From contig JAHITY010000077.1 of NCBI GenBank assembly GCA_018817165.1, positions 1-38,426 on the forward strand: a stretch of 38,426 nt of DNA, written 5' to 3'. This document shows, in pieces, positions 1 to 9,189 of this stretch (position 1 is its first letter; the number at the start of each line of letters is the position of its first letter). The stretch is from Candidatus Omnitrophota bacterium (GTDB lineage: Bacteria; Omnitrophota; Gorgyraeia; B26-G9). Position numbers and translations under genes: made by a program. The notes below the pieces were generated by a model, which searched no databases, was not told the origin of the DNA, and saw only the letters and a list, made by a program, of their open reading frames with translations.

Positions 1-288
1 ACGATTTCTTGGAAGAATTAATAAATGGTGAAGCTCATTGAATGTTTTTATCTGGAAGGTAATTCCTTGCTTGGAAAGGCAAAAGTAAGAAATTTTGTCT
101 AACGGGGAACTTTTTTCTTGTCAATCGTTATAGTATGTCCCTCGTCTCTCATCCTTCGGTCTTCGGTCTTTACTTTCCCCTATATCTGTGTTCATCCTGC
201 TTTCCAATCAGTGTTCATCATTCTCTCAATCAGTGTTTATCGCCAAAGCTTTTTTATTTACTGTAATGATCGATTCCATAACTGATTT
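1..288. other. Intergenic stretch, no gene seen
   Basis: No convincing coding frame is seen. The stretch holds low-complexity phrases such as cttcggtcttcggtc and three variants of 'agtgttcatc/tgtgttcatc' (about 185-245). A similar phrase occurs in the gap near 29520. It lies downstream of the stop of the minus-strand protease gene and may include its 3' untranslated region. No clear terminator was found. Confidence 0.4.
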
Positions 289-1629
289 TTAATTTCTTTG
301 AATTCCTGGATTATTTAGTTTCTCAATATAGCTGGAAAAGCCTTTAGATATTTTGGGTTTTTTCCTAATCCTTTTAGCTCCAAATGCCCATTTATTTCTG
401 GGGATTTCTTTTTCAACGCCAGCAACAATTTCATGAACCTTAATTGTTGTCCCATTATTATATTGTCTTATTTCTTCAATTTCACCTGTCAAGTAATTAT
501 AAAACCGCCATTCCCCGTGCGCAAACCCATTCTTCCAGGTACCTTCAAAAATACTCTTCTGTGTTTTATCATCTATACATATCTCCCTGCCATCATAATA
601 TCCCCTATTGTCTAACTCTATTGTGGCGTACTTGCTTCCAAATACATATTGAGTCTCAATCAACTTCTCAGACCCATCGGCAAGCACTTGCTTTGATACC
701 TCCACTTCAGGGTCAATGTAAGCATGCAGCACATCAAAATAAGTAAACGATAACACGGAAACACCAATTATAATAAGATATAAAACCATGAATCCCAAAG
801 TTGCTTTAACACTTGGCGGCTTACTGTGCGCTTTTTTCCAAGTGTCAAAAACATACTGCTCAAAAACAGGAGAATCATGTTGCTTTACCGGCATTTTTTT
901 TCTAAGTAAGGCGGAAATTTTTTCAAAAATCACAGTTGGCATTTTATCAAAACAAAACGGTTCATCATCTCTAACCTCACTTTTCATTTTGTGCGCAACC
1001 TCAGCAAGAGCGTGATCTCTGTGAAGCGACTGTAAAACAAGCAGAGCAAATACGCCCAAAATCGGTGCTTGTAAAACCAATGCTACCAATCCCAACGCTA
1101 TCGTCGCTACTACTTTAAAACCGATCTCTATCTTCGGATGCCGAGAAAAAAGAATTTCTTCAAAAAAATGGCCACCATCTAAGGGGTAAAAAGGCAGCAA
1201 ATTAAAAGCATTAATAAAAATAAATGTTTTTGTGAATTCTATTAATATCGGCTCCTGCGTGAAAAGGTAAGCTATCCCGGTTCCTATGCCAATTAATATT
1301 CCTGGCAAAGGCCCTAACAATGAAACAACTGCTTTTTTTGCATTGCTTGTATGTGTCTGCGCCCCGGATACCGCTGCTCCAAATAAAGGGATAAAGAACA
1401 TTTGAACATCTTTATACTTAAAAAGTTTCATCCCAATAAAATGACCACATTCATGAATAAAAATCACAAAAACTAATATCAGAATATTAACCAGCGATGA
1501 TTTAAACAGCCCGAGCGCAATAAAAAGAATAATTGACGTGATTAAAGGGCCAATACTGCTCAACAAGCCCTTTTTTTCTTCTCGCTTATCTAATGAAATA
1601 TCATCCGCGTTTTCATCTAAAGATTCCAC
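289..1629 (-). CDS. Site-2 protease (M50) with C-terminal MORN/YwqK-like tail
   Basis: An intramembrane zinc metalloprotease of the M50 family fused to a soluble tail. The zinc motif HECGH is at residues 59-63 inside a hydrophobic segment (about 25-65). The second M50 motif, NLLPFYPLDGG, is at about 143-153 and supplies the third ligand Asp. More hydrophobic segments follow up to about residue 205, and a last one lies near 280-300. The C-terminal 120 residues carry a MORN/YwqK-like unit (FEGTWKNGFAHGEWRFYN) whose partner is unknown. The start is GTG at 1629, preceded by GGGGG about 6 bases upstream. A palindromic repeat at 1651-1671 lies just upstream of the start. The substrate cannot be told from sequence. 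A second, short M50 protein (20640-21230) lacks the tail. Confidence 0.85.
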   Translation of the reverse strand: MESLDENADDISLDKREEKKGLLSSIGPLITSIILFIALGLFKSSLVNILILVFVIFIHECGHFIGMKLFKYKDVQMFFIPLFGAAVSGAQTHTSNAKKAVVSLLGPLPGILIGIGTGIAYLFTQEPILIEFTKTFIFINAFNLLPFYPLDGGHFFEEILFSRHPKIEIGFKVVATIALGLVALVLQAPILGVFALLVLQSLHRDHALAEVAHKMKSEVRDDEPFCFDKMPTVIFEKISALLRKKMPVKQHDSPVFEQYVFDTWKKAHSKPPSVKATLGFMVLYLIIIGVSVLSFTYFDVLHAYIDPEVEVSKQVLADGSEKLIETQYVFGSKYATIELDNRGYYDGREICIDDKTQKSIFEGTWKNGFAHGEWRFYNYLTGEIEEIRQYNNGTTIKVHEIVAGVEKEIPRNKWAFGAKRIRKKPKISKGFSSYIEKLNNPGIQRN

Positions 1630-1650
1630 TCATTTCCCCCTTTTTAGCTG

Positions 1651-1671
1651 ATTCCAAACCCGCATTGGAAT
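1651..1671. repeat. Island palindrome copy 1
   Basis: ATTCCAA-ACCCGCA-TTGGAAT, 7-bp arms around a 7-nt loop. It is the leftmost of 17 copies and lies 21 bp upstream of the protease start. Confidence 0.9.
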
Positions 1672-1712
1672 ATTATTACGCATGCGCCATTTTCTGCTCT
1701 GCAATAGCCAGA

Positions 1713-1808
1713 TCATGCCCGGCTTGTAAATTCATCTATTAAAAAATTATATTCTTTCTCTGTATGTTCTTTCACAATCTTCAATGCTTGATTTTTAGAG
1801 ACTTTCAT
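1713..1808 (-). CDS. Small ORF (31 aa), unknown, possibly frameshifted at its end
   Basis: A 31-residue frame beginning MKVSKNQALKIVKEHTEK, with AGGA 8 bases before its ATG. It starts 22 bases after the stop of the decayed Mrr gene, so the two could once have been an operon. Just before its stop, the +1 frame continues sensibly (GHDLAIAEQKMAHA then stop, to about 1679). The intact protein may therefore have been about 45 residues with a frameshift near 1716. The charged, helical sequence would suit a small antitoxin or a partner of the nuclease, but nothing in it is diagnostic. Function unknown. Confidence 0.4.
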   Translation of the reverse strand: MKVSKNQALKIVKEHTEKEYNFLIDEFTSRA

Positions 1809-1830
1809 AAAAAATCCTAATAAAAATGCT

Positions 1831-2219
1831 TTAAGCAGGCCAGTATATTTTTACTAAAGGGATAAGTGTTCTTGTTTCCGAATCAAAACTATCATAATAC
1901 TGCACAATTAAAATTCCTAATTCATCAGCATCAATCAAAGTAACAGGAATAGTCGATCTTTCTGCTTCATATTTAGCATCTTTACTAAACCCGCCAGTGG
2001 AAACATACAATCCTTTATTTCCTTGCCTTAAACCACCTGTAAAACTGCGGATTGCTTGCGAGCCTATTTGTCCTGATCTGTGTTTTACTTCAACAACTAT
2101 CCGCGGCTCTTCTAATCCAAGCCCATCCGGAGATGCTTGAAATCCCTTCTCCTATCCTCACCGGGAGGAGAAACTCTTGTCTTATATCCCCTCTCAATTT
2201 TCCAATGCGGGTTTGGAAA
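1831..2219 (-). pseudogene. Mrr-type restriction endonuclease remnant, frameshifted
   Basis: Two minus-strand pieces read as the C-terminal catalytic domain of an Mrr-family PD-(D/E)XK nuclease. The downstream piece (about 2150 to 1831) reads VVEVKHRSGQIGSQAIRSF, then GGLRQGNKGLYVSTGGFSKD, and ends in IYWPA-stop. EVKHR carries the catalytic E-x-K. The upstream piece (2218 to about 2145), in another frame, reads GYKTRVSPPGEDR, which matches the strand and Asp that precede this site in the family. A stop and frame change near 2141-2157 separate them. No start codon or N-terminal DNA-recognition domain is present: the upstream frame runs straight into a palindrome copy at 2199-2219. The gene is dead unless frameshifting occurs. 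Confidence 0.75.
2199..2219. repeat. Island palindrome copy 2, at the broken end of the Mrr remnant
   Basis: TTTCCAA-TGCGGGT-TTGGAAA. It lies exactly where the Mrr-like reading frame loses similarity. Confidence 0.9.
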
Positions 2220-2245
2220 CGGTACATTTGTATTATGATACTCGT

Positions 2246-2274
2246 ATTATACATTTTGTTCTAATCTATGGCAA
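2246..2274 (-). promoter_or_regulatory. Sigma70-like promoter upstream of the Mrr remnant
   Basis: On the minus strand, TTGCCA (2274-2269), a 17-base spacer, and TATAAT (2251-2246). It points into the palindrome and the Mrr remnant, so the pseudogene may still be transcribed. Confidence 0.55.
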
Positions 2275-2370
2275 CCAAAACAAAAACTTCTTACTCCCCC
2301 CTCCCTTTTTTTAATAAAATTTCAAGCGTGAGGCGAAAATAGTAATAAAGATATCGCTGTCATTTTCCAT

Positions 2371-3578
2371 GTTTCAATCCACGCGCCCGCATGGGGCGCG
2401 ACCTTTTGTGAAGCCTAACCCTACAGTGAAACCTTGTTTCAATCCACGCGCCCGCATGGGGCGCGACATAATTTCTAGCAGAAAATTTAAAAAATTAGAA
2501 GTTTCAATCCACGCGCCCGCATGGGGCGCGACCTCGGACAACAAATCCCTGAGCTTCGTCATATGTTTCAATCCACGCGCCCGCATGGGGCGCGACAAGC
2601 GGGTATCATCGGCGCTGAAGAGAATAAAAGTTTCAATCCACGCGCCCGCATGGGGCGCGACACAGGACAGCAAGTTAATAATTGTGAGTATTGTGGTTTC
2701 AATCCACGCGCCCGCATGGGGCGCGACTTACTTCATTCGCTGCGCAGCATAAGCTCTGCGGGTTTCAATCCACGCGCCCGCATGGGGCGCGACTTTGGTT
2801 CTCAATACAAGTATGTGTGCGTGCGGTGTTTCAATCCACGCGCCCGCATGGGGCGCGACTATGAAAGACTAAATATTGAAGCACTTGTTACTGGTTTCAA
2901 TCCACGCGCCCGCATGGGGCGCGACGCAGACCGCATCACCAAGCTGCTTAATGAAAAGGTTTCAATCCACGCGCCCGCATGGGGCGCGACGAAGAGGTTA
3001 CGATCGATTATAATCCTTCCGAAGTTTCAATCCACGCGCCCGCATGGGGCGCGACGGTAATGGTTCCGGGATGAATGTCAATATACATGTTTCAATCCAC
3101 GCGCCCGCATGGGGCGCGACCATCTGCATGCTATGATGCTGCTCTATCTCACCGTTTCAATCCACGCGCCCGCATGGGGCGCGACATCCTCATAATAATT
3201 ACCAGTGGTTTCTAGTTTGTTTCAATCCACGCGCCCGCATGGGGCGCGACACAGTTAGATTTGTAAATGCAGATGGTAATTATGTTTCAATCCACGCGCC
3301 CGCATGGGGCGCGACGCTGATATAGGTGCTAATGTTTTAACTCTTGTTGGTTTCAATCCACGCGCCCGCATGGGGCGCGACATCAGTTATATTCGTATAG
3401 TAAGTTGTTTGGTCAGTTTCAATCCACGCGCCCGCATGGGGCGCGACACATCAGAGAATAAATTAACAACAGCTTTAGACAGTTTCAATCCACGCGCCCG
3501 CATGGGGCGCGACTTTATGGGCATGGCGAATGTAAACAATGTCAAAGTTTCAATCCACGCGCCCGCATGGGGCGCGAC
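2371..3578 (-). CRISPR. Type I-C CRISPR array, 19 repeats and 18 spacers
   Basis: Nineteen copies of a 32-bp repeat (plus strand GTTTCAATCC...GGCGCGAC; transcribed strand GTCGCGCC...ATTGAAAC) start at 2371, 2436, 2501, 2565, 2630, 2696, 2762, 2828, 2894, 2959, 3024, 3089, 3154, 3219, 3284, 3350, 3416, 3482 and 3547. The repeat contains the GCGCCC...GGGCGC hairpin typical of I-C. Spacers are 32-34 nt and look all different. I saw no mutated repeat, even at the leader-distal end. The leader and cas2 lie at the high-coordinate side, so the newest spacer should be the one ending at 3546. Open frames seen across the array on either strand come from the periodic repeat and are not genes. Confidence 0.98.
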
Positions 3579-3764
3579 TATTGCTTTATTAATCTTTTAA
3601 TTTCAAATAGTTAAAAGATCATTTTTGCGAACCTTTAAATCTCTTATTATTTCCTATCCTCGAGCGCTTCATAAAAAAACACAACCCCTTAATTGTCAAA
3701 GAGCAACCGAAAAATGCGAACCTTTCGGGAAAACCTTATTTGCTTATGGTTCGCACTGGCAAAA
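3579..3764 (-). promoter_or_regulatory. CRISPR leader
   Basis: An AT-rich, non-coding stretch between cas2 and the first repeat. Read on the minus strand it contains TGCGAACC (about 3752-3745) followed by two inverted copies, GGTTCGCA (about 3722-3715 and 3632-3625). Such paired GCGAACC/GGTTCGC blocks are typical of I-C leaders. TTGACA (3699-3694) could be a -35 box, but no good -10 box lies at normal spacing. The leader should carry the array promoter and the integration signals for Cas1-Cas2. Confidence 0.8.
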
Positions 3765-4055
3765 TCAAATAATTAACGGCCCCTCTAAATCAGTAATTTC
3801 CTTTGCGCCAATATGCTCAATTCTCCTTCGCCAATTCGCTCCAAGAAAATAAAATCGTAAGCTGTCCTTAGTTACATCTATTTTACTGATTAATGTCTGC
3901 CGCAGAACAGTCCATTGCGCTGGATCAACATTACACTCGAAAACAGAATATTGTACCCGCTGTCCGTAATTTTTGCATGCTTTGGAAACATGCCTCAATC
4001 TTTTAGCGCCTTTTTTATCATCCATTTTTACATCATAACTGACTAAAACAAGCAT
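3765..4055 (-). CDS. cas2: CRISPR adaptation endonuclease Cas2
   Basis: A 96-residue Cas2 with the typical start MLVLVSYDVKM, whose Asp8 is the conserved metal-site residue of the ferredoxin-like fold. Cas2 dimers bridge two Cas1 dimers during spacer integration. I chose ATG 4055 over GTG 4064 because it gives the usual I-C N-terminus and has GGTGA 5 bases upstream. The gene is last in the cas operon, 25 bases after cas1, and abuts the leader. Confidence 0.96.
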   Translation of the reverse strand: MLVLVSYDVKMDDKKGAKRLRHVSKACKNYGQRVQYSVFECNVDPAQWTVLRQTLISKIDVTKDSLRFYFLGANWRRRIEHIGAKEITDLEGPLII

Positions 4056-4080
4056 AACTTTCACCGATCTTTAAGCAGAT

Positions 4081-5112
4081 TTATTTCCAAATAAACACAG
4101 GGTATCCGTCAATATCACCTCGAAAATATCTCGCAAGCAACAATGCCTGCACATAAAACAATAATCCTACAGGAACACTCTCCTGTAAATACGGATGCGT
4201 TATTTCTTCCTGTTTTCTGCTTTGATATGCGACCAAAACCGTTTTTCTAGTATCATCATCCATCATCACCGCGCCTGATGATGACACAGTAAAACCTTTT
4301 TTCTGAATCTGTTCGCGATTAATCAATGACAGTACCAGCCGGTCAGCTAAAAACGGACGGAATTCCTCCATTATATCTAATGCCAAGCTAGCGCGCCCAG
4401 GACGGTCCCTATGTAAAAATCCAACCGCTGAATCAAGACCAACAGATTCTAATGCCGAACGTACATCATGCGTCAGTAATGTGTACACAAATGACAATAA
4501 ACAATTTACCTTGTCTAATGGCGGGCGGCGATTGCGCTCTTTAAAAACGAAATCATTTTTTTGCCCCACGATGAGATTATTAAACACATCGAAATATGTA
4601 TGAGCACTTTCTCCTTCTATCCCGCGAATTGTGTCCAAGTCTTCTGTACGCTGAAGTTGTTCCAAAGAATATTTAAGCCTTGTAGAAGCGCGCTCCATTG
4701 CTTCGATATCCACTTTCTCGTTATGATCACGCAATGCTCTTTGCAATACCGTGCGGCAATTGGCAATTTTACCGGTTAAGACAAACCGTGCTATACCGGT
4801 AGAAAATTTCAAATCATCCGCCCGGCGATATTGTTCTCGGCGCAGTAAAACATTGCCGCGGGTTTTCCCGTGAACTCCGGCAAGAAAACGTCCGTACTCC
4901 GTCAAAAAACTAATCGCGACATTGTTTTCCGCGCAATGGCCCATAAGAAACGGACTCATCCCCACATTACCAAAGCATACGATTCCGCTAATGGTATGAA
5001 TCGGTAATTGCAGCCGTGTTTCCTTCTCTACAGAAACTACAACCGTTTCTCCTTGTTTAGAAAGATACGCTCCCTGAGTAGTAACAAATAATGTGTTTAG
5101 ATATTTTTTCAT
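4081..5112 (-). CDS. cas1: CRISPR integrase Cas1, type I-C
   Basis: A 343-residue, full-length Cas1 that inserts new spacers at the leader end. An N-terminal beta domain (about 1-80) is followed by the helical catalytic domain. The metal-binding Glu lies in IRGIEGESAHTYF (about 163-175), the His in VGFLHRDRPGR (about 230-240), and the last acidic ligand in the LALDIMEEFRP stretch. All key positions are present. It overlaps cas4 by 4 bases (ATGA), so the two are translationally coupled, which fits the Cas4-Cas1 adaptation complex of I-C systems. Confidence 0.97.
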   Translation of the reverse strand: MKKYLNTLFVTTQGAYLSKQGETVVVSVEKETRLQLPIHTISGIVCFGNVGMSPFLMGHCAENNVAISFLTEYGRFLAGVHGKTRGNVLLRREQYRRADDLKFSTGIARFVLTGKIANCRTVLQRALRDHNEKVDIEAMERASTRLKYSLEQLQRTEDLDTIRGIEGESAHTYFDVFNNLIVGQKNDFVFKERNRRPPLDKVNCLLSFVYTLLTHDVRSALESVGLDSAVGFLHRDRPGRASLALDIMEEFRPFLADRLVLSLINREQIQKKGFTVSSSGAVMMDDDTRKTVLVAYQSRKQEEITHPYLQESVPVGLLFYVQALLLARYFRGDIDGYPVFIWK

Positions 5113-5747
5113 AACTCTCTCAACTGTTGTTCAAGATACTCTCGAACAGGTTGTGACTTTCCCATTAATTTTGGCATACAAAACGAAATCAGCGAACAGC
5201 TTTCGCATTTTTTCATATATACCGGCAAAGGGGTTTTTCCTTGTTTAATAAAATCATGTACCTGCTTTATTGTTTCTTTAGTAGTACTTCGAAGTTCTTC
5301 ATCGAATTCAACTTCCAAACGATGTTTTATTCTCCCATAGAAAATCGCGCCTTTAGGAATAATTACCCCCAGCATTTCCTCAAGACATAATGCTTGCGCG
5401 CAAAGCTGTACTTTATCGCAGTCATCAGCCTTAGGCTTACCGTGTTTATACTCTACAGGGAAAGGTAATAATTTTTTTCCTCCCGGCTCTTTGTGAAATT
5501 CGACAACATCCGCTTTGCCGTTTAATCCCAGCTCATTCGAGCGTAAAGGAATCCCGCGTTCAATCCTCACACCATCCCTTATCTCAACACGCTCTTCATG
5601 CGCCTTATCATGCATAATCCTGCCTTTGGCAGTGAACAAGTTTTCAACCCACACCTGCTCAATATGAATCAACGCACACTGCCTGCGACAGAAAATAAAA
5701 TGCTGTAGCGCCGAAAGCTGAATAAAATCGTCTTCGGAATATATCAT
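5109..5747 (-). CDS. cas4: CRISPR-associated exonuclease Cas4
   Basis: A 212-residue RecB-like nuclease with an iron-sulfur cluster, which trims prespacers and selects those with a PAM in I-C systems. Cluster cysteines are visible: C20 and C24 in FCRRQC, and C181, C184 and C190 near the C-terminus (CESC...FC). The nuclease motifs are GKADVVEFH (Asp) and PVEYKHGKPK (E-x-K), followed by QLCAQALCLEEM (QxxxY-like helix). Start ATG 5747, 22 bases after cas7. Intact. Confidence 0.96.
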   Translation of the reverse strand: MIYSEDDFIQLSALQHFIFCRRQCALIHIEQVWVENLFTAKGRIMHDKAHEERVEIRDGVRIERGIPLRSNELGLNGKADVVEFHKEPGGKKLLPFPVEYKHGKPKADDCDKVQLCAQALCLEEMLGVIIPKGAIFYGRIKHRLEVEFDEELRSTTKETIKQVHDFIKQGKTPLPVYMKKCESCSLISFCMPKLMGKSQPVREYLEQQLREL

Positions 5748-5769
5748 CCGATTTTTATCCTATCTGTAA

Positions 5770-6648
5770 TTATTCTTTTTCTTTCAATTTAATTAGCTTT
5801 AAAATTTCAGTTACAGGTTCGCCATCAAGCAAAATACGGAAGTCGGAAAATTTGCGCGCTGAACCTTCAGTAGCACGCTTAACATCCACTCGATCAAAAA
5901 GCGCAGCCGCATTCGCTGTCCCCAATGCTGAACCATGTTCAAAAATAATTAAAGCGCGAGTACTCATCAACCCCCGCGCTGCGGAATGGTCATGATCAAA
6001 CATTTTTTGCAAAGCTTCCCAAAATAAATTTAAGTCTGCCCGCGAAAAACCTGTTTGCGCGGCAAGATGCGCTGAAACAAACCCATGCGCACGGTACAGC
6101 CCGTATGGTACAGTGAATTTACGTCCCATTGTTCGGTTATCACCACTCTGTTTTTCTTCCTCGGCTTTGGTAGCAACCGCCATCCGGGTAATACTATGCT
6201 CAAGCGCGACCACCGGCTCTACTGACCGCGCAAAAGTAAGTTGAATCGCCCCGCGTACCTGCCCCGCGTTTTTTCCTGTACTCATAACCGCACCAAATGC
6301 CCTAATATCAAAATATTGCGCGCACATCCATTGACGGGCAGCTTCAGTTTTATCTCCTTTAACTTTTTCTTTCACATCTTTCTGCTCATGAGCTTCATCA
6401 ATTAAACTATTAAGCACCGCTTTTTCTTTAATGAAAATATCGAATGGCTTTTGAGTGTTTTTAACAATTTGCACATAATTCCGCACCTTACGTTTAAGGC
6501 AAACGTCTGTCACCAGTCCCATACCAGTTTCCGCGTCTGTTCTCGGCAAATTCCCCGCATCCGGATCACCGTTCGGATTTCCATCCTGCACATCAAAAAA
6601 CAACACAAAATCATAACGTTTATCCACAAAACCGTTTGTCTTCTCCAT
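5770..6648 (-). CDS. cas7: Cascade backbone Cas7 (Csd2), type I-C
   Basis: A 292-residue RAMP protein that coats the crRNA spacer in the surveillance complex. It begins MEKTNGF and has the typical [20 protein letters not shown] segment near residues 18-37, then [16 protein letters not shown] 6648 overlaps the cas8c stop (TGATG). A GTG one codon earlier is possible, but GGAGGA lies at a good distance from the ATG. Intact, normal length. Confidence 0.96.
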   Translation of the reverse strand: MEKTNGFVDKRYDFVLFFDVQDGNPNGDPDAGNLPRTDAETGMGLVTDVCLKRKVRNYVQIVKNTQKPFDIFIKEKAVLNSLIDEAHEQKDVKEKVKGDKTEAARQWMCAQYFDIRAFGAVMSTGKNAGQVRGAIQLTFARSVEPVVALEHSITRMAVATKAEEEKQSGDNRTMGRKFTVPYGLYRAHGFVSAHLAAQTGFSRADLNLFWEALQKMFDHDHSAARGLMSTRALIIFEHGSALGTANAAALFDRVDVKRATEGSARKFSDFRILLDGEPVTEILKLIKLKEKE

Positions 6649-8444
6649 CACAAATCCTCCTCTATAGCTTCGTTAATATTACTGTTCTTTTCGCCTTTTT
6701 TCTTAAAAAAATCTTGGCGCTGATGATAATAACCCACGGCAAAACGGGCCTGTGCATCAAGCGTCAAATGCCCCGGAAAAGTATCTTTTAATTCATCGCA
6801 AATTTCACCGATTTCTTTCTCGAAATTTATCTTTCGTCCGGGATTCAGCTTCGCCAAATGATGATTTTTTAATTTTAATAACCGCGGGAATACCGTTACC
6901 GGAGTCGAGGATGCTGCGCCGTAAAATCGTTCGCGAATTGTCGCGTTGATTCCGGGAGCAGCTTCTTCTTGAATCTTTTCAAGCACGGCAAACAGCCGGC
7001 CCAAACGATATGCCGCGTTTGTATTGCTTTTGTCTAAAGACATGAGTACCTCCTTTTCTGATTTGTTGTAAAACCTGTTAAATCGATTAATACAAGCCTT
7101 AAGTATTGCCGCGCGGGCGCGGGTTACCTGCTGTTCGGCGCGAATCCTGCGCACACATTGATGTAAGAGCGTTTGCGGATACGGAAAACCGTCGAGGATG
7201 CTTACAATAACCGCGCCGGCCAGATTAGGCGGGACATTGTCCATTTTATAATTTAAGACAGTTGATGTAAGAATTTGATAAAGCGACAAATGTTCGGGAT
7301 CTTTCGGCCCGTGAACAATGGCGAAATCCTCAAAATGCTGCCTGATCTTTTCCGCGAATTCACGAATTGTACCGGTTTTCCAAAAACGTACCGCAATACG
7401 AGCGGCATTGGGAGCAAGCCCTAAAACATAAAAACGATTATTTTCGTCCAATGGCATTTTACTGCTATACAAAGCTTCGTAAAGCCCCTTAACCGCCTGA
7501 ATATTTCTGTCCGGATTATCCTTCTCAGATTTAAAAAACCACGCAAAATTAGATTCAAGGTCAAATGTTTTATCCTTTTTTTGTGACCAGAAAATAATGG
7601 TAGTGTCTGCAATTTGAATGCGATTTTCCTTTTTTTTAAGTAATGCATTTAAAGCAGTTGTATAAGCAAACTCAGCGCTTACACCAACGGGGCAATTAAA
7701 GGCTTGCTGTTTTCCGTAGGAATCATATCCTGAACTTTTTTGAATCGCGACAAATGACTTAGTATCTTTATTAATCGAGGTTCGAGCATGTTTTCTCTGG
7801 ATTAACCCTTTTTCACCTGTTATTAAACAAACCGCCTCATATGCTGACTTATCACTTTCTTCGATATTTCTATCAATATTTGCTTTATCTTCTATCAAGG
7901 AATTTACATATTTTCTAACAGAGGGTTCTTCTGTTACAAGACAATCACACCCCTCAACATAAAATGTCATATTACACCCAGCTATTTTTAAGCATTCTTG
8001 AACATCTCGTATGGAAATATTGTTATATTCCTTGTGCTTATAAAATTTCAAAACAGCATCGACAGCGGAAATCTTTTTGACCTCATTTGGCAACCCTTCT
8101 ATTTTTCGAATAAACGAAGCCAATTGTTTTTCTGCCATTTTTTTATCTTTGTCCGTATCATTTTTTGGCAGTCCCAAAACATAGCCATAATGATCCCAAA
8201 ATAATTGTGCTGTTTCACATGCGTCTTTTCCTGCTCTCCCTATTCCTCTTGGTACTAAATATGCTTTAGGAATTTTCTTCTTTCCTTCTATTTCACGTGT
8301 ATCATTAAGCCGTAAATATTTTCCGTTATTAGCAATTACTACGAGAAATGGGATTGTTTTCCACTCCCATCCTTCTGGAGCAATGCCACTTTCAGGGTCA
8401 GCCGCTTTCCTCTGATAATAATTATACAGCGCCTGTAAAATCAT
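6648..8444 (-). CDS. cas8c: Cascade large subunit Cas8c (Csd1)
   Basis: A 598-residue Csd1-type large subunit, which recognises the PAM and recruits Cas3 in type I-C. The start is ATG 8444 ([14 protein letters not shown]), with GGAGGTG 5 bases upstream; the longer frame would add eight residues that overlap cas5. The N-terminal phrase and the middle CLITGEKG...HARTSI segment are typical of the family. In I-C an internal start usually makes a small Cas11c from the 3' part. Internal ATG codons exist in that part, but I cannot pick one with confidence. Overlaps cas5 by 4 bases. Confidence 0.95.
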   Translation of the reverse strand: MILQALYNYYQRKAADPESGIAPEGWEWKTIPFLVVIANNGKYLRLNDTREIEGKKKIPKAYLVPRGIGRAGKDACETAQLFWDHYGYVLGLPKNDTDKDKKMAEKQLASFIRKIEGLPNEVKKISAVDAVLKFYKHKEYNNISIRDVQECLKIAGCNMTFYVEGCDCLVTEEPSVRKYVNSLIEDKANIDRNIEESDKSAYEAVCLITGEKGLIQRKHARTSINKDTKSFVAIQKSSGYDSYGKQQAFNCPVGVSAEFAYTTALNALLKKKENRIQIADTTIIFWSQKKDKTFDLESNFAWFFKSEKDNPDRNIQAVKGLYEALYSSKMPLDENNRFYVLGLAPNAARIAVRFWKTGTIREFAEKIRQHFEDFAIVHGPKDPEHLSLYQILTSTVLNYKMDNVPPNLAGAVIVSILDGFPYPQTLLHQCVRRIRAEQQVTRARAAILKACINRFNRFYNKSEKEVLMSLDKSNTNAAYRLGRLFAVLEKIQEEAAPGINATIRERFYGAASSTPVTVFPRLLKLKNHHLAKLNPGRKINFEKEIGEICDELKDTFPGHLTLDAQARFAVGYYHQRQDFFKKKGEKNSNINEAIEEDL

Positions 8445-9169
8445 TTTTTCACCTCCCCACTGTCCCAATCCGGGATATTCACAATTCCATTTTTAATCTC
8501 AGCCTTAAAGAATGCGGGTTTAAGATCATCAATATCTGAGAAATCCATGTCATATAGCATAAATCCCAAATCACGTGTTTCAGTAATGGGCTTTAGTTCT
8601 TCTTTTTCCGGATCATCAATAAAACGAAACATACAGGAAAACTCACGGCATCCTAAATAAGGCCGCGTAAAACACTGCCCCTTTTTCGCCCGGCGCTCAA
8701 AAATCGCGTTATATTTGCCGGGATTTTCATTTTTAGCATTCGGTTCAAATTCAGCTTTTTCTTCTTTATCAACCAAATACTCCGGCACAGGATTTAACAC
8801 TTTACTTCTTTTTCCTATCGGAATAAAATCAAGCTCCGCGTGTATGCGGTATTTTACATCCCGCAAAAAAAGCCCGGCTCTCTGCTGCCGATTATCTTCA
8901 ATAAACAGCCCGTCCGAGCGCGGACTCATCACTGCCCCAACTTCATTGCGCCGCACGGAAATCCATTTAATCGGATTTAGAATCTCAATTTTTCGCGGCT
9001 TCCATTTTAGTGCCGGCTTCCAAAAAATCGCCTCAAAAATCGCTCGCACTGCCGAAGGTGTTATCACATCATAACTAACCCTCTCTACCTTCATTTCCGG
9101 CCGGGTAAAACAAGCGTAATCACCCCATACTTCCAAACAAAATATTTTATTAAAAAATAACTTTGTCAT
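8441..9169 (-). CDS. cas5: Cas5c crRNA-processing endonuclease
   Basis: A 242-residue type I-C Cas5, which cuts pre-crRNA in place of Cas6 and then holds the 5' handle. No cas6 is present, as expected for I-C. Visible family features are the N-terminal FCLEVWGDYACFTRPEMKVE, the PSAVRAIFEAIFWKPALKW helix with its basic residues, and the GQCFTRPYLGCREF block near residues 170-185. It lies 20 bases after cas3 and overlaps cas8c. Confidence 0.95.
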   Translation of the reverse strand: MTKLFFNKIFCLEVWGDYACFTRPEMKVERVSYDVITPSAVRAIFEAIFWKPALKWKPRKIEILNPIKWISVRRNEVGAVMSPRSDGLFIEDNRQQRAGLFLRDVKYRIHAELDFIPIGKRSKVLNPVPEYLVDKEEKAEFEPNAKNENPGKYNAIFERRAKKGQCFTRPYLGCREFSCMFRFIDDPEKEELKPITETRDLGFMLYDMDFSDIDDLKPAFFKAEIKNGIVNIPDWDSGEVKK

Positions 9170-9189
9170 ACGCTACCGCCTTTCGTTTT

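Noticed and set aside
2369-3600. Open frames of 98-179 codons on both strands across the array
   Set aside because: They are produced by the CRISPR repeat, giving repeated RARMGRD or PAWGAT phrases.
8715-9074. A 119-codon plus-strand frame opposite cas5
   Set aside because: It lies wholly antisense to a well-supported cas gene and shows no family motif.
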